DNA of 14,813 nucleotides from JAMPXD01 sp041481895 (GCA_041481895.1 JBGPCQ010000067.1:1-14813); one strand, 5' to 3'; shown: positions 6,538 through 13,941, numbered from the stretch's first letter. The notes: generated by a model not told the origin, from the sequence alone. Made by a program: numbers and translations.

Positions 6538-6615
6538 GGAAGATTGACAGAATTATCGCGGAAGTTAAAAAGGTGGGGGCGGCTGGAACTGAGAAAGGAA
6601 TTATCCTGCAAAAAG

Positions 6616-6655
6616 CAGTTAGTCACCACTAAGCCACTAAGATCACTAAGAAAAC
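6616..6655 (+). repeat. CACTAAG periodic repeat, left copy
   Basis: Contains CACTAAG three times at 8-9 base steps (CCACTAAGCCACTAAG, then ATCACTAAG). An inverted partner lies at 6744-6778, so the two could pair over some 35 bases with mismatches. Repeats of this type are scattered through many environmental bacterial genomes. The whole 6424-6961 stretch between the TatD fusion and wrbA holds no credible gene: it carries a promoter and leader at its left end and repeats in the rest. Confidence 0.65.
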
Positions 6656-6743
6656 AAATAGCTGCAAAAAAATAGGCACGCACCAAACGGGTGAATCATA
6701 ATTTTGAAAGCTTCGGAATATTCATCTTGCTTTTTGATTTAAC

Positions 6744-6778
6744 TTTGTGTCCTTAGTGTCTTAGTGGTGAGTCAACTG
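6744..6778 (-). repeat. CACTAAG periodic repeat, right inverted copy
   Basis: Reads CTTAGTG, CTTAGTG on the plus strand and, reversed, aligns with 6616-6655 from CAGTT through CACCACTAAG and CACTAAG. Its end overlaps the first unit of a further direct repeat: TCAACTGTCGTTTTCAGG at 6772-6789 and TCAACTGCCGTTTTTAGG at 6795-6812 (16 of 18 identical). Confidence 0.65.
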
Positions 6779-6815
6779 TCGTTTTCAGGTTCAATCAACT
6801 GCCGTTTTTAGGATT

Positions 6816-6902
6816 ATTCACCACCAAGGCACCAAGAGAACCGGAATCTTTGGTTTAAAATCCAAAAATGGTCCTGGTTAACTTGGCGTCTTGATGGTGA
6901 AA
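6816..6902. repeat. CACCAAG-type inverted repeat pair
   Basis: CACCACCAAGGCACCAAG (within 6816-6840) and its degenerate inverted form ACTTGGCGTCTTGATGGTGA (6881-6900) flank about 40 AT-rich bases. The unit is a close relative of CACCACTAAG at 6616-6655, as if diverged from the same periodic sequence. Confidence 0.5.
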
Positions 6903-6916
6903 AGATCTTTAGACTT

Positions 6917-6946
6917 CTCTCTGTTCTCCGTGTCTCCGTGTTTCAG
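6917..6946 (-). repeat. CACGGAG-type periodic repeat
   Basis: On the minus strand it contains CACGGAGACACGGAGAACAG, a common bacterial intergenic repeat with 8-9 base periodicity. It ends about 15 bases beyond the wrbA stop codon and would be transcribed into the wrbA 3' region. Confidence 0.5.
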
Positions 6947-6961
6947 ATGCTGAAGAGAGGT

Positions 6962-7573
6962 TTATGCGCAGAGTTTGGCCGCGATGGTCGCCACATGTTT
7001 CCCCTGGAATCTGGCGGCGTCAAGCTCGTTCTCGCTCGGGGTACGTTCCCCTTTGGTGCCGGCAATAGTGCTTGCCCCGTAGGGAGACCCCCCGGTGATC
7101 TCGTCGATGCGCATCTGGCCGGCAAAGGCATAGGGGAGTCCGACCAGTACCATCCCCTGGTGGAGGAGGGTGATATGGAAGCTGAGGATGGTCGATTCCT
7201 GACCGCCATGCTGGGTGGCGCTGCTGGTGAAGACGCTCCCGACCTTGCCCACAAGCGCTCCCTTCATCCAGAGCCCTCCGGTGGCATCGAGGAACTGGCG
7301 CATCTGACCGCACATATTGCCGAAGCGGGTTGGGGTTCCGAAAATGATCGCATCGGCAGCCGCCAGCTCATCTACGGTGCAAACCGGGATAGAGGCCAGG
7401 GCCTTCTGCGCCTCGACAGCGCCCATTTTCTCCAGAACTTCCGGTGTGAGAGTTTCCGGCACCCGGCGGAGCTCGACATCCGCCCCCTTGACTTCGCGAG
7501 CCCCTTCGGCAACGGCTTCCGCCATTCGCCCGATATGTCCGTACATTGAATAGAAAACGACGAGAACTTTCAT
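6962..7573 (-). CDS. wrbA: NAD(P)H:quinone oxidoreductase, WrbA type
   Basis: A 203-residue flavodoxin-fold protein of the WrbA (type IV NAD(P)H:quinone oxidoreductase) family, close to the 198 residues of E. coli WrbA. These FMN enzymes reduce quinones by two electrons and protect against redox stress. Seen are MKVLVVFYSMYGHIGRMA (FMN phosphate loop, residues 9-18), the family signature GTPTRFGNMCGQMRQFLD (79-96), and SSATQHGGQESTIL (117-130). The start has an excellent ribosome site, AAGGAG 7 bases from the ATG. It is preceded by its own promoter (7647-7674), divergent from dnaE. The downstream 540 bases before the TatD fusion are repeats, so the two genes are probably not a tight operon. 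A full set of family motifs makes the assignment firm. Confidence 0.93.
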   Translation of the reverse strand: MKVLVVFYSMYGHIGRMAEAVAEGAREVKGADVELRRVPETLTPEVLEKMGAVEAQKALASIPVCTVDELAAADAIIFGTPTRFGNMCGQMRQFLDATGGLWMKGALVGKVGSVFTSSATQHGGQESTILSFHITLLHQGMVLVGLPYAFAGQMRIDEITGGSPYGASTIAGTKGERTPSENELDAARFQGKHVATIAAKLCA

Positions 7574-7646
7574 TACTGGTCTCCTTTTCCGGTGATCCGG
7601 TTGTCTGCGGCCCGCTCGTTCCAGGAGCCGTTGATTCAGTAACTTA

Positions 7647-7674
7647 ATACTACCAAGTGATGAGCGAATATCAA
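7647..7674 (-). promoter_or_regulatory. wrbA: candidate wrbA promoter
   Basis: On the minus strand, TTGATA (7669-7674) and TAGTAT (7647-7652) are 16 bases apart, about 75 bases before the wrbA start. The -10 box matches consensus at only four of six positions. Confidence 0.4.
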
Positions 7675-7707
7675 ATGCTTAAAGTTCAAAATAAGAGATG
7701 CCGGTTG

Positions 7708-7737
7708 TTGACACTCTTCTCCCTTTCGTGGCATAAT
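7708..7737 (+). promoter_or_regulatory. dnaE: dnaE promoter
   Basis: A perfect TTGACA (7708-7713) and CATAAT (7732-7737) with an 18-base spacer. Transcription would start near 7744, giving a 55-65 base leader that contains the stem-loop at 7762-7790. It is back to back with the wrbA promoter. Confidence 0.65.
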
Positions 7738-7761
7738 TGCACAAATTCCACCTGACACAGC

Positions 7762-7790
7762 ATGGGAGCCGGACATGAAGCGGCTCCCAT
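7762..7790 (+). promoter_or_regulatory. stem-loop in dnaE 5' leader
   Basis: ATGGGAGCCG (7762-7771) and CGGCTCCCAT (7781-7790) form a perfect 10-base stem with a 9-base loop. It ends 9-18 bases before the possible dnaE start codons, so it would sit at or beside the ribosome binding site. No T-run follows. It could control dnaE translation or mRNA stability, or act on DNA as a protein-binding palindrome. Confidence 0.6.
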
Positions 7791-7808
7791 CGATCGTATA
7801 TGAGGACC

Positions 7809-10800
7809 ATGCACCAGACCGATTTTGTTCATCTTCATCTCCATTCCCAGTATTCCCTTCTGGACGGGGCGATCCGGCTCGACGACCTGGTCGCCAAAGC
7901 CGCAGAGTACCGGATGCCGGCAGTGGCGGTTACCGATCACGGGAACATGTTCGGCGCGATCGAGTTCTACCTCAAGTGCCGGTCTGCCGGGATCAAGCCG
8001 ATCATCGGCAGCGAGGTCTATGTTGCTCCCGGTTCCCGGCTCGCCAAAGAGACCGGCAACAATCCCGAAGCCGGCTCCAATTACCACCTGATCCTCCTCT
8101 GCGAGAACTACCAGGGGTATAAAAACCTCTGCCGGCTCGTATCCATCGGCTACAAAGAAGGGTTCTACCGCCGTCCGCGCATCGACAAGGAAGTGCTGGC
8201 GGAACACGCGGAAGGGCTGATCGTTCTTTCAGCCTGCCTCAAGGGGGAACTGGCAACGCTCTGCGGAAGAAACAGGATGGAGGAGGCCCTGGCCTGCGCG
8301 CGGGAATTCGACCGCATGTTCCCCGGACGCTACTACATCGAGCTGCAGGAGAATGGCATTCCGGAGCAGAGTGTTGCCAACCAGCGGCTTCTGCAGGTGG
8401 CGCGCGAGCTGAACCTGCCGGTGGTCGCCACCAATGACTGTCATTATCTGAACAGGGAAGACGCCAAGGCGCACGAAACCCTTCTCTGTATCCAGACCGG
8501 CAAGACCATGAGCGATCCGAACCGGATGCGCTTTTCCACCGAGGAATTTTACGTAAAATCCGCGGAGGAGATGGCAGCCGCCTTCCACTATGCGCCCGAT
8601 GCCGTCACCAACACCGCGCTGATCGCCGGGCGCTGCAACCTGGAACTCGACTTCGACACGTACCATTTCCCTTGCTACACCCCATCAGGCGGGGAATCGC
8701 TGGAAGAATGCCTTGAAAAGGCTACTTTTGCCGGTCTTGACTCCCGGTTGGCCGCCATCCGGAGCTGCCGGCCCGGTTTTACCGAAGCTGACCAGCAGGC
8801 GTATCTCGCCCGGCTCCGCATCGAGCTCGACTGCATCAAGCAGATGGGTTTCGCCGGCTATTTTCTGATTGTCGCCGATTTCATCAACTGGGCCAAGGAC
8901 CATGGCATCCCCGTAGGTCCCGGCAGGGGGTCAGCGGCCGGATCTCTGGTCGCCTACGCCCTCCGCATCACCGATCTCGACCCCATTCCTTATAACCTGT
9001 TGTTTGAGCGCTTCCTTAATCCGGAGCGGATATCCATGCCCGATATCGACGTGGATTTCTGCCAGGACCGCCGCGAGGAAGTGATCCAGTACGTCGCCGA
9101 CAAGTACGGTCGGGACAAGGTCTGCCAGATCATCACCTTCGGCACCATGGCTGCGCGCGGAGTTATCCGCGATGTCGGACGGGCGCTCGATCTTCCCTAT
9201 GGCGATGTGGACAGGATCGCCAAGCTTGTCCCCGAAGTGCTCGGGATTACCCTGAAAAAGGCAATAGTCCAGGAGTCGAAGCTCAATGAACTGGCCGCTG
9301 GCGACCCTCGCGTGCAGGAGCTCCTTACCACCGCCCTCTGCCTCGAAGGGCTGACCCGCCACGCATCGACCCACGCAGCGGGAGTGGTGGTCGCTCCCGC
9401 GCCCCTGGAGGAGTTCTGCCCGGTTTACAAGGACCAGAAAAACGGTTCCATTACCACCCAGTACTCCATGAAGTACGTAGAAAAGATCGGCCTCGTCAAG
9501 TTCGATTTTCTCGGCCTCAAGAACTTGACGGTGATCGATAACGCGGTGAAACTGGTCAGGGCGGACAAGGAACCGCACTTCGACATAACTCTTCTTCGCG
9601 ATGACGACGAGACAAGCTACCGGCTTCTCCAGTCGGGGAACACAACCGGCGTGTTCCAGCTTGAGTCGAGCGGCATGAAGGAACTCCTCGTCAAGCTCAA
9701 GCCTTCCTGTTTCGAGGACATCATTGCGGTCTGCGCCCTCTATCGCCCCGGTCCTCTCGGCTCGGGGATGGTCGACGATTTCATCGACCGCAAGCATGGC
9801 AGAAAGAAGGTGGTGTACGACCTGCCGGAACTGGAGCCGATCCTCAGGGATACTTACGGGGTCATCGTCTACCAGGAGCAGGTCATGCAGATCGCGCGGT
9901 CGCTCGCCGGCTATTCCCTCGGCGGCGCCGATCTGCTGCGCCGCGCCATGGGGAAGAAGGACCCGGCGGCCATGGCTAGGGAAAAGGACAAGTTTCTCGC
10001 AGGGGCGAAAGGGCTGGGGGTGAATCTGAAGAAGGCGGAGGCCATCTTCGATCTCATGGCGAAATTTGCCGAATACGGCTTCAACAAATCGCATTCCGCG
10101 GCGTATGCGCTGCTCGCCTACCAGACCGCGTATCTCAAGGCCCATTATCCGGTGGAATTCATGGCGGCGCTGTTGACCGAGGACATGGGCAATACCGACA
10201 AGATCGTCAAGAACATCAGCGACTGCCGCGATATGGAAATCGAGGTCCTCCCGCCGGACATCAACACCTCGGGCCTTTCCTTCTGCGTCCTCGGCAACTC
10301 GATCAGGTTCGGACTCGGCGCTGTCAAGAACGTGGGGGAGGGGGCCATCGAAGCTGTCCTCGATGCCCGGAAAGAGGGGGCATTCACGGATATCTTCGAT
10401 TTCTGCGAGCGGGTGGACCTCCGGCGGGTCAACAGGCGCGTGGTGGAATCGCTCGTCAAATGCGGCGCTTTTGATTCTACCGGGGGGAGGCGAAGCCAGC
10501 TCACGGCTATCCTGGATGACGCCATGAACCTGGGGCAGAAGATCCAGCAGGAGCGTGAAAGCGCGCAGGTGTCGCTATTCGGGACAGCCGAGATCGCCAA
10601 CGGTAACGGCAACGGGAAGCTGCCGGAGATCCCGGAGTGGGACGCAAAGGTTCTCCTCGGCTTCGAGAAGGAGGCCATCGGATTTTTCATAACCGGCCAC
10701 CCCCTGGGGCGCCATATCGATGATATGAAAAGGTTTGCCACGTCGGACTGTGCTTCCCTCGCCGATCTTCCCGACAAAAGCGAGGTGCGGATCTGCGGCA

Positions 10801-11276
10801 TAGTTGCCGGGCTCAAGGAGAGCATCACCAAGAAGGGGGACCGGATGGGGTTTGTCACCCTGGAGGACCTCAGCGGGTCCGTGGAAGTGATCGTCTTCCC
10901 TGAAACCTTCGCCAAGGCGGTGGAATACCTGAAGAGCGAGGAGCCTCTCGTCGTATCGGGAGCCGTCGATATAGGAGAGAAAAGTATTAAGATCAAGGCC
11001 GCGGATATCGTCCCCCTGAGCGACATGACCGAACGGGAGACGAAGCGGGTCTTGTTCACCCTGAGAACTGCCGGCCTCGGGCGGGAACAGCTGGTGTCCC
11101 TCAAGGGGGTCATTGACCGTCACCGGGGGAACTGCAGGGTCTGCCTCCGGATGGAGCTGTCGGAACAGTGCGCAGTCACCATCAACCTTCCCGATTCGTA
11201 CACGGTTGCGGCACGGGAGGATTTATCGCTGGAAGTGGAGAGCTTGTTGGGGTATAATGCCGTTTCATTTAAATAG
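7809..11276 (+). CDS. dnaE: DNA polymerase III alpha subunit
   Basis: The replicative DNA polymerase catalytic subunit, 1155 residues from ATG 7809 (1158 from ATG 7800), like the 1160 of E. coli. Order of parts: an N-terminal PHP domain (FVHLHLHSQYSLLDGA and VTDHGN), the polymerase core with GPGRGSAAGSLVAY and the catalytic aspartates in PDIDVDF (near residues 412-416), then YRPGPLG, GVIVYQEQVMQIA and FNKSHSAAYALLAYQTAY. A C-terminal OB fold (VRICGIVAGLKESITKKGDRMGFVTLEDLSG) completes it. I prefer ATG 7809 because GAGG lies just upstream, although the spacing is short; ATG 7800 has no ribosome site. A strong promoter and a perfect leader stem-loop precede it. accA follows, as in many bacteria, after a palindromic element that begins at the base after the stop codon. 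A 404-codon antisense frame is a shadow. Confidence 0.97.
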   Translation: MHQTDFVHLHLHSQYSLLDGAIRLDDLVAKAAEYRMPAVAVTDHGNMFGAIEFYLKCRSAGIKPIIGSEVYVAPGSRLAKETGNNPEAGSNYHLILLCENYQGYKNLCRLVSIGYKEGFYRRPRIDKEVLAEHAEGLIVLSACLKGELATLCGRNRMEEALACAREFDRMFPGRYYIELQENGIPEQSVANQRLLQVARELNLPVVATNDCHYLNREDAKAHETLLCIQTGKTMSDPNRMRFSTEEFYVKSAEEMAAAFHYAPDAVTNTALIAGRCNLELDFDTYHFPCYTPSGGESLEECLEKATFAGLDSRLAAIRSCRPGFTEADQQAYLARLRIELDCIKQMGFAGYFLIVADFINWAKDHGIPVGPGRGSAAGSLVAYALRITDLDPIPYNLLFERFLNPERISMPDIDVDFCQDRREEVIQYVADKYGRDKVCQIITFGTMAARGVIRDVGRALDLPYGDVDRIAKLVPEVLGITLKKAIVQESKLNELAAGDPRVQELLTTALCLEGLTRHASTHAAGVVVAPAPLEEFCPVYKDQKNGSITTQYSMKYVEKIGLVKFDFLGLKNLTVIDNAVKLVRADKEPHFDITLLRDDDETSYRLLQSGNTTGVFQLESSGMKELLVKLKPSCFEDIIAVCALYRPGPLGSGMVDDFIDRKHGRKKVVYDLPELEPILRDTYGVIVYQEQVMQIARSLAGYSLGGADLLRRAMGKKDPAAMAREKDKFLAGAKGLGVNLKKAEAIFDLMAKFAEYGFNKSHSAAYALLAYQTAYLKAHYPVEFMAALLTEDMGNTDKIVKNISDCRDMEIEVLPPDINTSGLSFCVLGNSIRFGLGAVKNVGEGAIEAVLDARKEGAFTDIFDFCERVDLRRVNRRVVESLVKCGAFDSTGGRRSQLTAILDDAMNLGQKIQQERESAQVSLFGTAEIANGNGNGKLPEIPEWDAKVLLGFEKEAIGFFITGHPLGRHIDDMKRFATSDCASLADLPDKSEVRICGIVAGLKESITKKGDRMGFVTLEDLSGSVEVIVFPETFAKAVEYLKSEEPLVVSGAVDIGEKSIKIKAADIVPLSDMTERETKRVLFTLRTAGLGREQLVSLKGVIDRHRGNCRVCLRMELSEQCAVTINLPDSYTVAAREDLSLEVESLLGYNAVSFK

Positions 11277-11339
11277 TTCGCGTTGAAAAACGCCCATCTG
11301 CGGCGTTGCGCTCTTCATCCGGGCATTTTTGAACGCGAA
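11277..11339. repeat. palindromic intergenic element, copy B (dnaE-accA gap)
   Basis: A 63-base element beginning at the base after the dnaE stop codon. Arms 11277-11295 and 11321-11339 pair at 17 of 19 positions (TTCGCGTT and AACGCGAA at the ends). The centre carries TCTGCGGCGTTGC (11297-11309), shared exactly with copy A. It is shorter than copies A and C and lacks their inner hairpin, so it looks like a deletion form. Confidence 0.75.
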
Positions 11340-11369
11340 TTGGATTGAAATAAAAGGAGATGAGAATAT

Positions 11370-12326
11370 ATGGCGACCCAATTTTACATGGAATTCGAGA
11401 AGCCGCTGGCCGAGCTGGATAAGAAAATCCAGGAACTGCACACCATGTCCACCGACACCATGGACTTGAAGGCGGAAATAGCCAAGCTGGAAAAAAAGGC
11501 CGATAAAATGCGGGAGGAGATATTTTCCAACATTACCCGCGCGCAGACGGCCCAGGTCGCCCGCCACATTAACCGGCCGTTTACCATGGATTACGTCAAC
11601 CTTGTCTTTACCGATTTCATAGAGCTCCATGGCGACCGTAACTTCGGTGATGACCATGCAATCGTTGCCGGACTGGCAAGGCTCGACGACGAGCCGGTGA
11701 TGGTGATAGGCCACCAGAAGGGGCGCGACACCAAGGAAAAAGTCTATCGCAACTTCGGCATGCCGAACCCCGAAGGGTACCGGAAGGCTCTCCGCTTCAT
11801 TAAGCTCGCGGAGCGGTTCAAGCTTCCCATCATCACCCTGGTGGATACTCCCGGCGCCTTTCCCGGGATCGGCGCAGAGGAGCGCGGGCAGGCGGAGGCC
11901 ATTGCGCGAAACTTGCTGGAAATGGCCCAGTTGAAGGTCCCTATTGTCGTGGTGATTACCGGTGAGGGGGGATCGGGCGGCGCGCTGGCGATAGCCGTCG
12001 GCGACCGGATCCTCATGCTCGAATTTGCCGTCTACGCCGTTATTTCGCCCGAGGGGTGCGCAGCCATTCTCTGGTCCGACGGCACCAAGGGGGCCCAGGC
12101 CGCCGAGGCGCTGAAACCGACGGCCCGGGACATCAAGGAGCTCGAAGTCATCGATGAGATCGTCAAGGAGCCTCTGGGGGGCGCACACCGCGATCACAAG
12201 ACGATGGCCGCTACCCTCCACGAAGCGCTCTCGCGGAACCTCCGGGAGTTGAAAAAACTGACCGGCGAGGAACTGGTGGAGGAGAGGTATCAGAAGTTCC
12301 GCAAGATGTCGCGCTTCATAGAATAG
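11370..12326 (+). CDS. accA: acetyl-CoA carboxylase carboxyltransferase subunit alpha
   Basis: A 318-residue AccA, the usual length of about 315-320. With AccD it forms the carboxyltransferase that moves CO2 from biotin to acetyl-CoA, the committed step of fatty acid synthesis. Visible are the helical N-terminus (about 8-55, LDKKIQEL and LKAEIAKLEKKADKMREEI), RHINRPFTMDY, ELHGDRNFGDD, GHQKGRDTKEK, TLVDTPGAFPGIGAEERGQ (156-174), and the oxyanion turn GEGGSGGALAIAVGDRI (198-214) followed by VYAVISPEGCAAILW. The ribosome site AAGGAGA is 9 bases before the ATG. It follows dnaE by 93 bases across repeat element B. A lone TATAAT at 11253-11258 in the end of dnaE lacks a good -35 box, so transcription from dnaE is likely. 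Confidence 0.97.
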   Translation: MATQFYMEFEKPLAELDKKIQELHTMSTDTMDLKAEIAKLEKKADKMREEIFSNITRAQTAQVARHINRPFTMDYVNLVFTDFIELHGDRNFGDDHAIVAGLARLDDEPVMVIGHQKGRDTKEKVYRNFGMPNPEGYRKALRFIKLAERFKLPIITLVDTPGAFPGIGAEERGQAEAIARNLLEMAQLKVPIVVVITGEGGSGGALAIAVGDRILMLEFAVYAVISPEGCAAILWSDGTKGAQAAEALKPTARDIKELEVIDEIVKEPLGGAHRDHKTMAATLHEALSRNLRELKKLTGEELVEERYQKFRKMSRFIE

Positions 12327-12446
12327 GAAACGTCCACTTTTCCGCAATCTCTGCGTAAGTCTTCGGTCATGCTTGTGCGACGTAGCGCTGCTACGTCTCC
12401 GCGCAATCCCTTGACAGCCTTGATCTTGCGAAAAATTGAACGTTTC
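12327..12446. repeat. palindromic intergenic element, copy C (accA-pseudouridine synthase gap)
   Basis: A 120-base element beginning at the base after the accA stop. Outer arms 12327-12347 and 12426-12446 pair at 18 of 21 positions (GAAACGT and ACGTTTC at the ends). The inner hairpin GACGTAGC-GCT-GCTACGTC (12379-12397) has perfect 8-base arms. Layout matches copy A: CTGCG, TCTTCGGTCA, central palindrome, CCGCGC, CTTG, GCCTTGATCTTG. Outer arms and hairpin stems differ from A in sequence but keep pairing. Confidence 0.75.
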
Positions 12447-12511
12447 TGTTTCTCAGGTCTGGAAGGCGGTTTCGACCGCCTTTCTTTGTTTGAATGTCAG
12501 AAGCTTTTGCC

Positions 12512-12546
12512 ATTCACCTTTTACCTTTCACATTTCACCCTTCACC
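12512..12546 (-). repeat. heptamer array before pseudouridine synthase start
   Basis: Five plus-strand units in 7-base steps: ATTCACC, TTTTACC, TTTCACA, TTTCACC, CTTCACC. It ends 8 bases before the ATG at 12555 and abuts the GAGG that serves as ribosome site. The unit is the same as at 4973-5007. Confidence 0.6.
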
Positions 12547-12554
12547 GAGGTCAC

Positions 12555-13301
12555 ATGCAGGAAAGATTGCAGAAAATACTCTCCCGGGCAGGGTTGGCGT
12601 CGCGCCGCGAGTCCGAGACCATGATCACTTCGGGCCGGGTTACGGTGAACGGTACTGTTGTCACCGAGCTCGGCACCAAGGCCGATCCGGTTAAGGACCG
12701 GATCACCCTGGACGGCAAGCCGGTCAGGGTTAAGGAAGAACGGCTTTATATCCTGCTCTACAAGCCTGCAGGGTATGTAACGACGCTGAAAGACCCTGAG
12801 GGCCGGCCCGTCGTCACCACGCTCCTCAAGGGGATTACGGAGCGGGTCTACCCGGTCGGCCGCCTCGATTATAACACGGAGGGCCTGCTGCTCCTCACCA
12901 ACGACGGCGACTGGGCCAACGGCTTGGCCCATCCGCGCCACGAGGTTGAAAAGGAGTACCTGGTGAAGGTGCGGGGAACGCCATCGAAAGAGCAGATACG
13001 TCAACTGGTCGAAGGGATTGACCTGGAGGAGGGGAGGACCGCCCCGGCCCGGGTCAGTCTGGAGCGGGAAAGCGAGAAAAACAGCCATCTTTCCGTCACC
13101 ATCCATGAAGGGCGTTACCGCCAGGTGCGGCGCATGTGCGAGGCGGTGGGACTGACGGTGGCCGCCCTGAAGAGGATACGCTACGGCTTCCTCACGCTGG
13201 GGGACCTCCGGCCCGGCGAGTTCCGCCAGTTGACGCCGGATGATGTGAAACGTCTGGCGGGTACAGGTGCAAGCTCCAAAAAATCCCTGGTGAGCCCCTA
13301 A
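12555..13301 (+). CDS. rluB: pseudouridine synthase, RsuA/RluB family
   Basis: A 248-residue rRNA pseudouridine synthase. The N-terminal S4 RNA-binding domain (1-60: RLQKILSRAGLASRRESE, SGRVTVNG) is followed by the catalytic domain with GRLDYNTEGLLLLTNDG, where D105 is the catalytic aspartate. YKPAGYVTT, HEVEKEYLVKV and the closing EGRYRQVRRMCEAVGLTVAALKRIRYG are all typical. RluB modifies 23S rRNA U2605 in E. coli; RsuA modifies 16S. The sequence style favours RluB, but the exact target is not proven. I chose ATG 12555 (GAGG four bases upstream) because the family begins here. An open upstream extension to 12369 would translate the repeat element and heptamer array into unrelated sequence. 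It lies downstream of accA in the same direction. The C-terminal tail after about 240 is short and unconserved. Confidence 0.9.
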   Translation: MQERLQKILSRAGLASRRESETMITSGRVTVNGTVVTELGTKADPVKDRITLDGKPVRVKEERLYILLYKPAGYVTTLKDPEGRPVVTTLLKGITERVYPVGRLDYNTEGLLLLTNDGDWANGLAHPRHEVEKEYLVKVRGTPSKEQIRQLVEGIDLEEGRTAPARVSLERESEKNSHLSVTIHEGRYRQVRRMCEAVGLTVAALKRIRYGFLTLGDLRPGEFRQLTPDDVKRLAGTGASSKKSLVSP

Positions 13302-13350
13302 AATTGTCTGTCTTGTGAATAACGTGCACATCCTGGAGAAGTATCGGGGT

Positions 13351-13370
13351 ATGGGTATCAATCTACCCAT
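13351..13370. repeat. short perfect inverted repeat
   Basis: ATGGGTA (13351-13357) and TACCCAT (13364-13370) with a 6-base loop, 50 bases after the pseudouridine synthase stop. No T-run follows. It could be a weak terminator stem or a protein-binding site for the next promoter. Confidence 0.3.
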
Positions 13371-13396
13371 TGGGACATTAAAATTGAATTTCAATC

Positions 13397-13426
13397 TTGA
13401 AAAATGTTTTTTGTGAGATTTAATTA
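13397..13426 (+). promoter_or_regulatory. weak candidate promoter for the small-protein gene
   Basis: TTGAAA (13397-13402) and TAATTA (13421-13426) with an 18-base spacer in an AT-rich stretch before the gene at 13493. The -10 box is poor; shifted boxes would serve about as well. Confidence 0.25.
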
Positions 13427-13492
13427 TGAACGGTACGTAGAGTTTCTCATCCGGAGTTTCCGGAGGGGACCGATGAAGGCGAGGAGTTTTTC

Positions 13493-13876
13493 ATGGAAAC
13501 TTCCCCTGGACTGCCCCATCCCGAAGTGTGTAAAACTGAAAAGTTCATTGTATCCGCTGATTACTGGACGTGTCTGGTAGCAGAACCTGATCCCTGCCTC
13601 TATGCTGTGAAAATCGGGAACGCTAAAATCTGCTCAATCGCTTCCAAGAGCGGCGCTACGCTAAAAAGGAAGATTGAAGAAAAGAAAATATTTGTCCGCT
13701 ATGCAGATACCTCCCTGGGAGCCGTCCCGCGGGTAAAGCTTGACGCATTGATCGAATCGGGAAGAATAACCGCCTTCGAGAGGTCGAGCGGCTGGGTTGA
13801 CATTACGAAAGACCCGATACGGAGTAAATTGTCACACTGGCAGTTCAAAGGTCTCCAAAGGAGAGCCGCGTCGTGA
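13493..13876 (+). CDS. hypothetical protein with a C-terminal domain like the Geobacter GSU3473 family
   Basis: A 127-residue protein. The N-terminal half (1-62) has C13, C27, C35 and C47 and is not recognised. The C-terminal part (about 65-112) reads IFVRYADTSLGAVPRVKLDALI, then ESGRITAFERSSGWVDITKD. It resembles the small GSU3473-type proteins I remember from Geobacter genomes: a beta strand, L-x-x-LI-x-x-G-x-I, then FxRSxGWVxI-x-x-DPxR. The next gene, on the opposite strand, encodes only this domain. The ATG at 13493 has an excellent ribosome site (GAGGAG, 6 bases). A second ATG at 13473, in another frame, also has a strong site (GGAGG) and opens a 35-codon frame overlapping this start. 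Base composition is lower in GC than the upstream genes. The function is unknown. No membrane segment or signal peptide is seen. Confidence 0.75.
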   Translation: METSPGLPHPEVCKTEKFIVSADYWTCLVAEPDPCLYAVKIGNAKICSIASKSGATLKRKIEEKKIFVRYADTSLGAVPRVKLDALIESGRITAFERSSGWVDITKDPIRSKLSHWQFKGLQRRAAS

Positions 13877-13941
13877 TTCCTGCACTTACCAGCAGCCTCC
13901 ACCCTTTATAAGTTCCCGTCAATCCTGCGCAAGTCTGAGGG

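Noticed and set aside
6420..6686. 88-codon minus-strand frame ending in an ATGA overlap with the TatD fusion start
   Set aside because: It runs through a periodic repeat, the promoter and the leader hairpin; the overlap is probably chance.
7729..7741. TGGCAT...TTGC resembling a sigma54 promoter before dnaE
   Set aside because: Spacing between the two blocks is too short; the overlapping sigma70 promoter explains the sequence better.
7775..8122. 115-codon frame with a good ribosome site overlapping the start of dnaE
   Set aside because: Its product is the out-of-frame reading of the PHP domain and looks non-natural; kept only as an initiation-site curiosity in the dnaE leader finding.
8931..10145. 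404-codon minus-strand frame, and others opposite dnaE and accA
   Set aside because: Antisense shadows of recognised genes; no ribosome sites or family motifs.
3295..12446. Palindromic elements as insertion sequences
   Set aside because: No transposase frame and no clear target-site duplications; at most non-autonomous elements.
12369..12554. 62-codon N-terminal extension of the pseudouridine synthase
   Set aside because: It would translate repeat element C and the heptamer array; the family N-terminus begins at ATG 12555.
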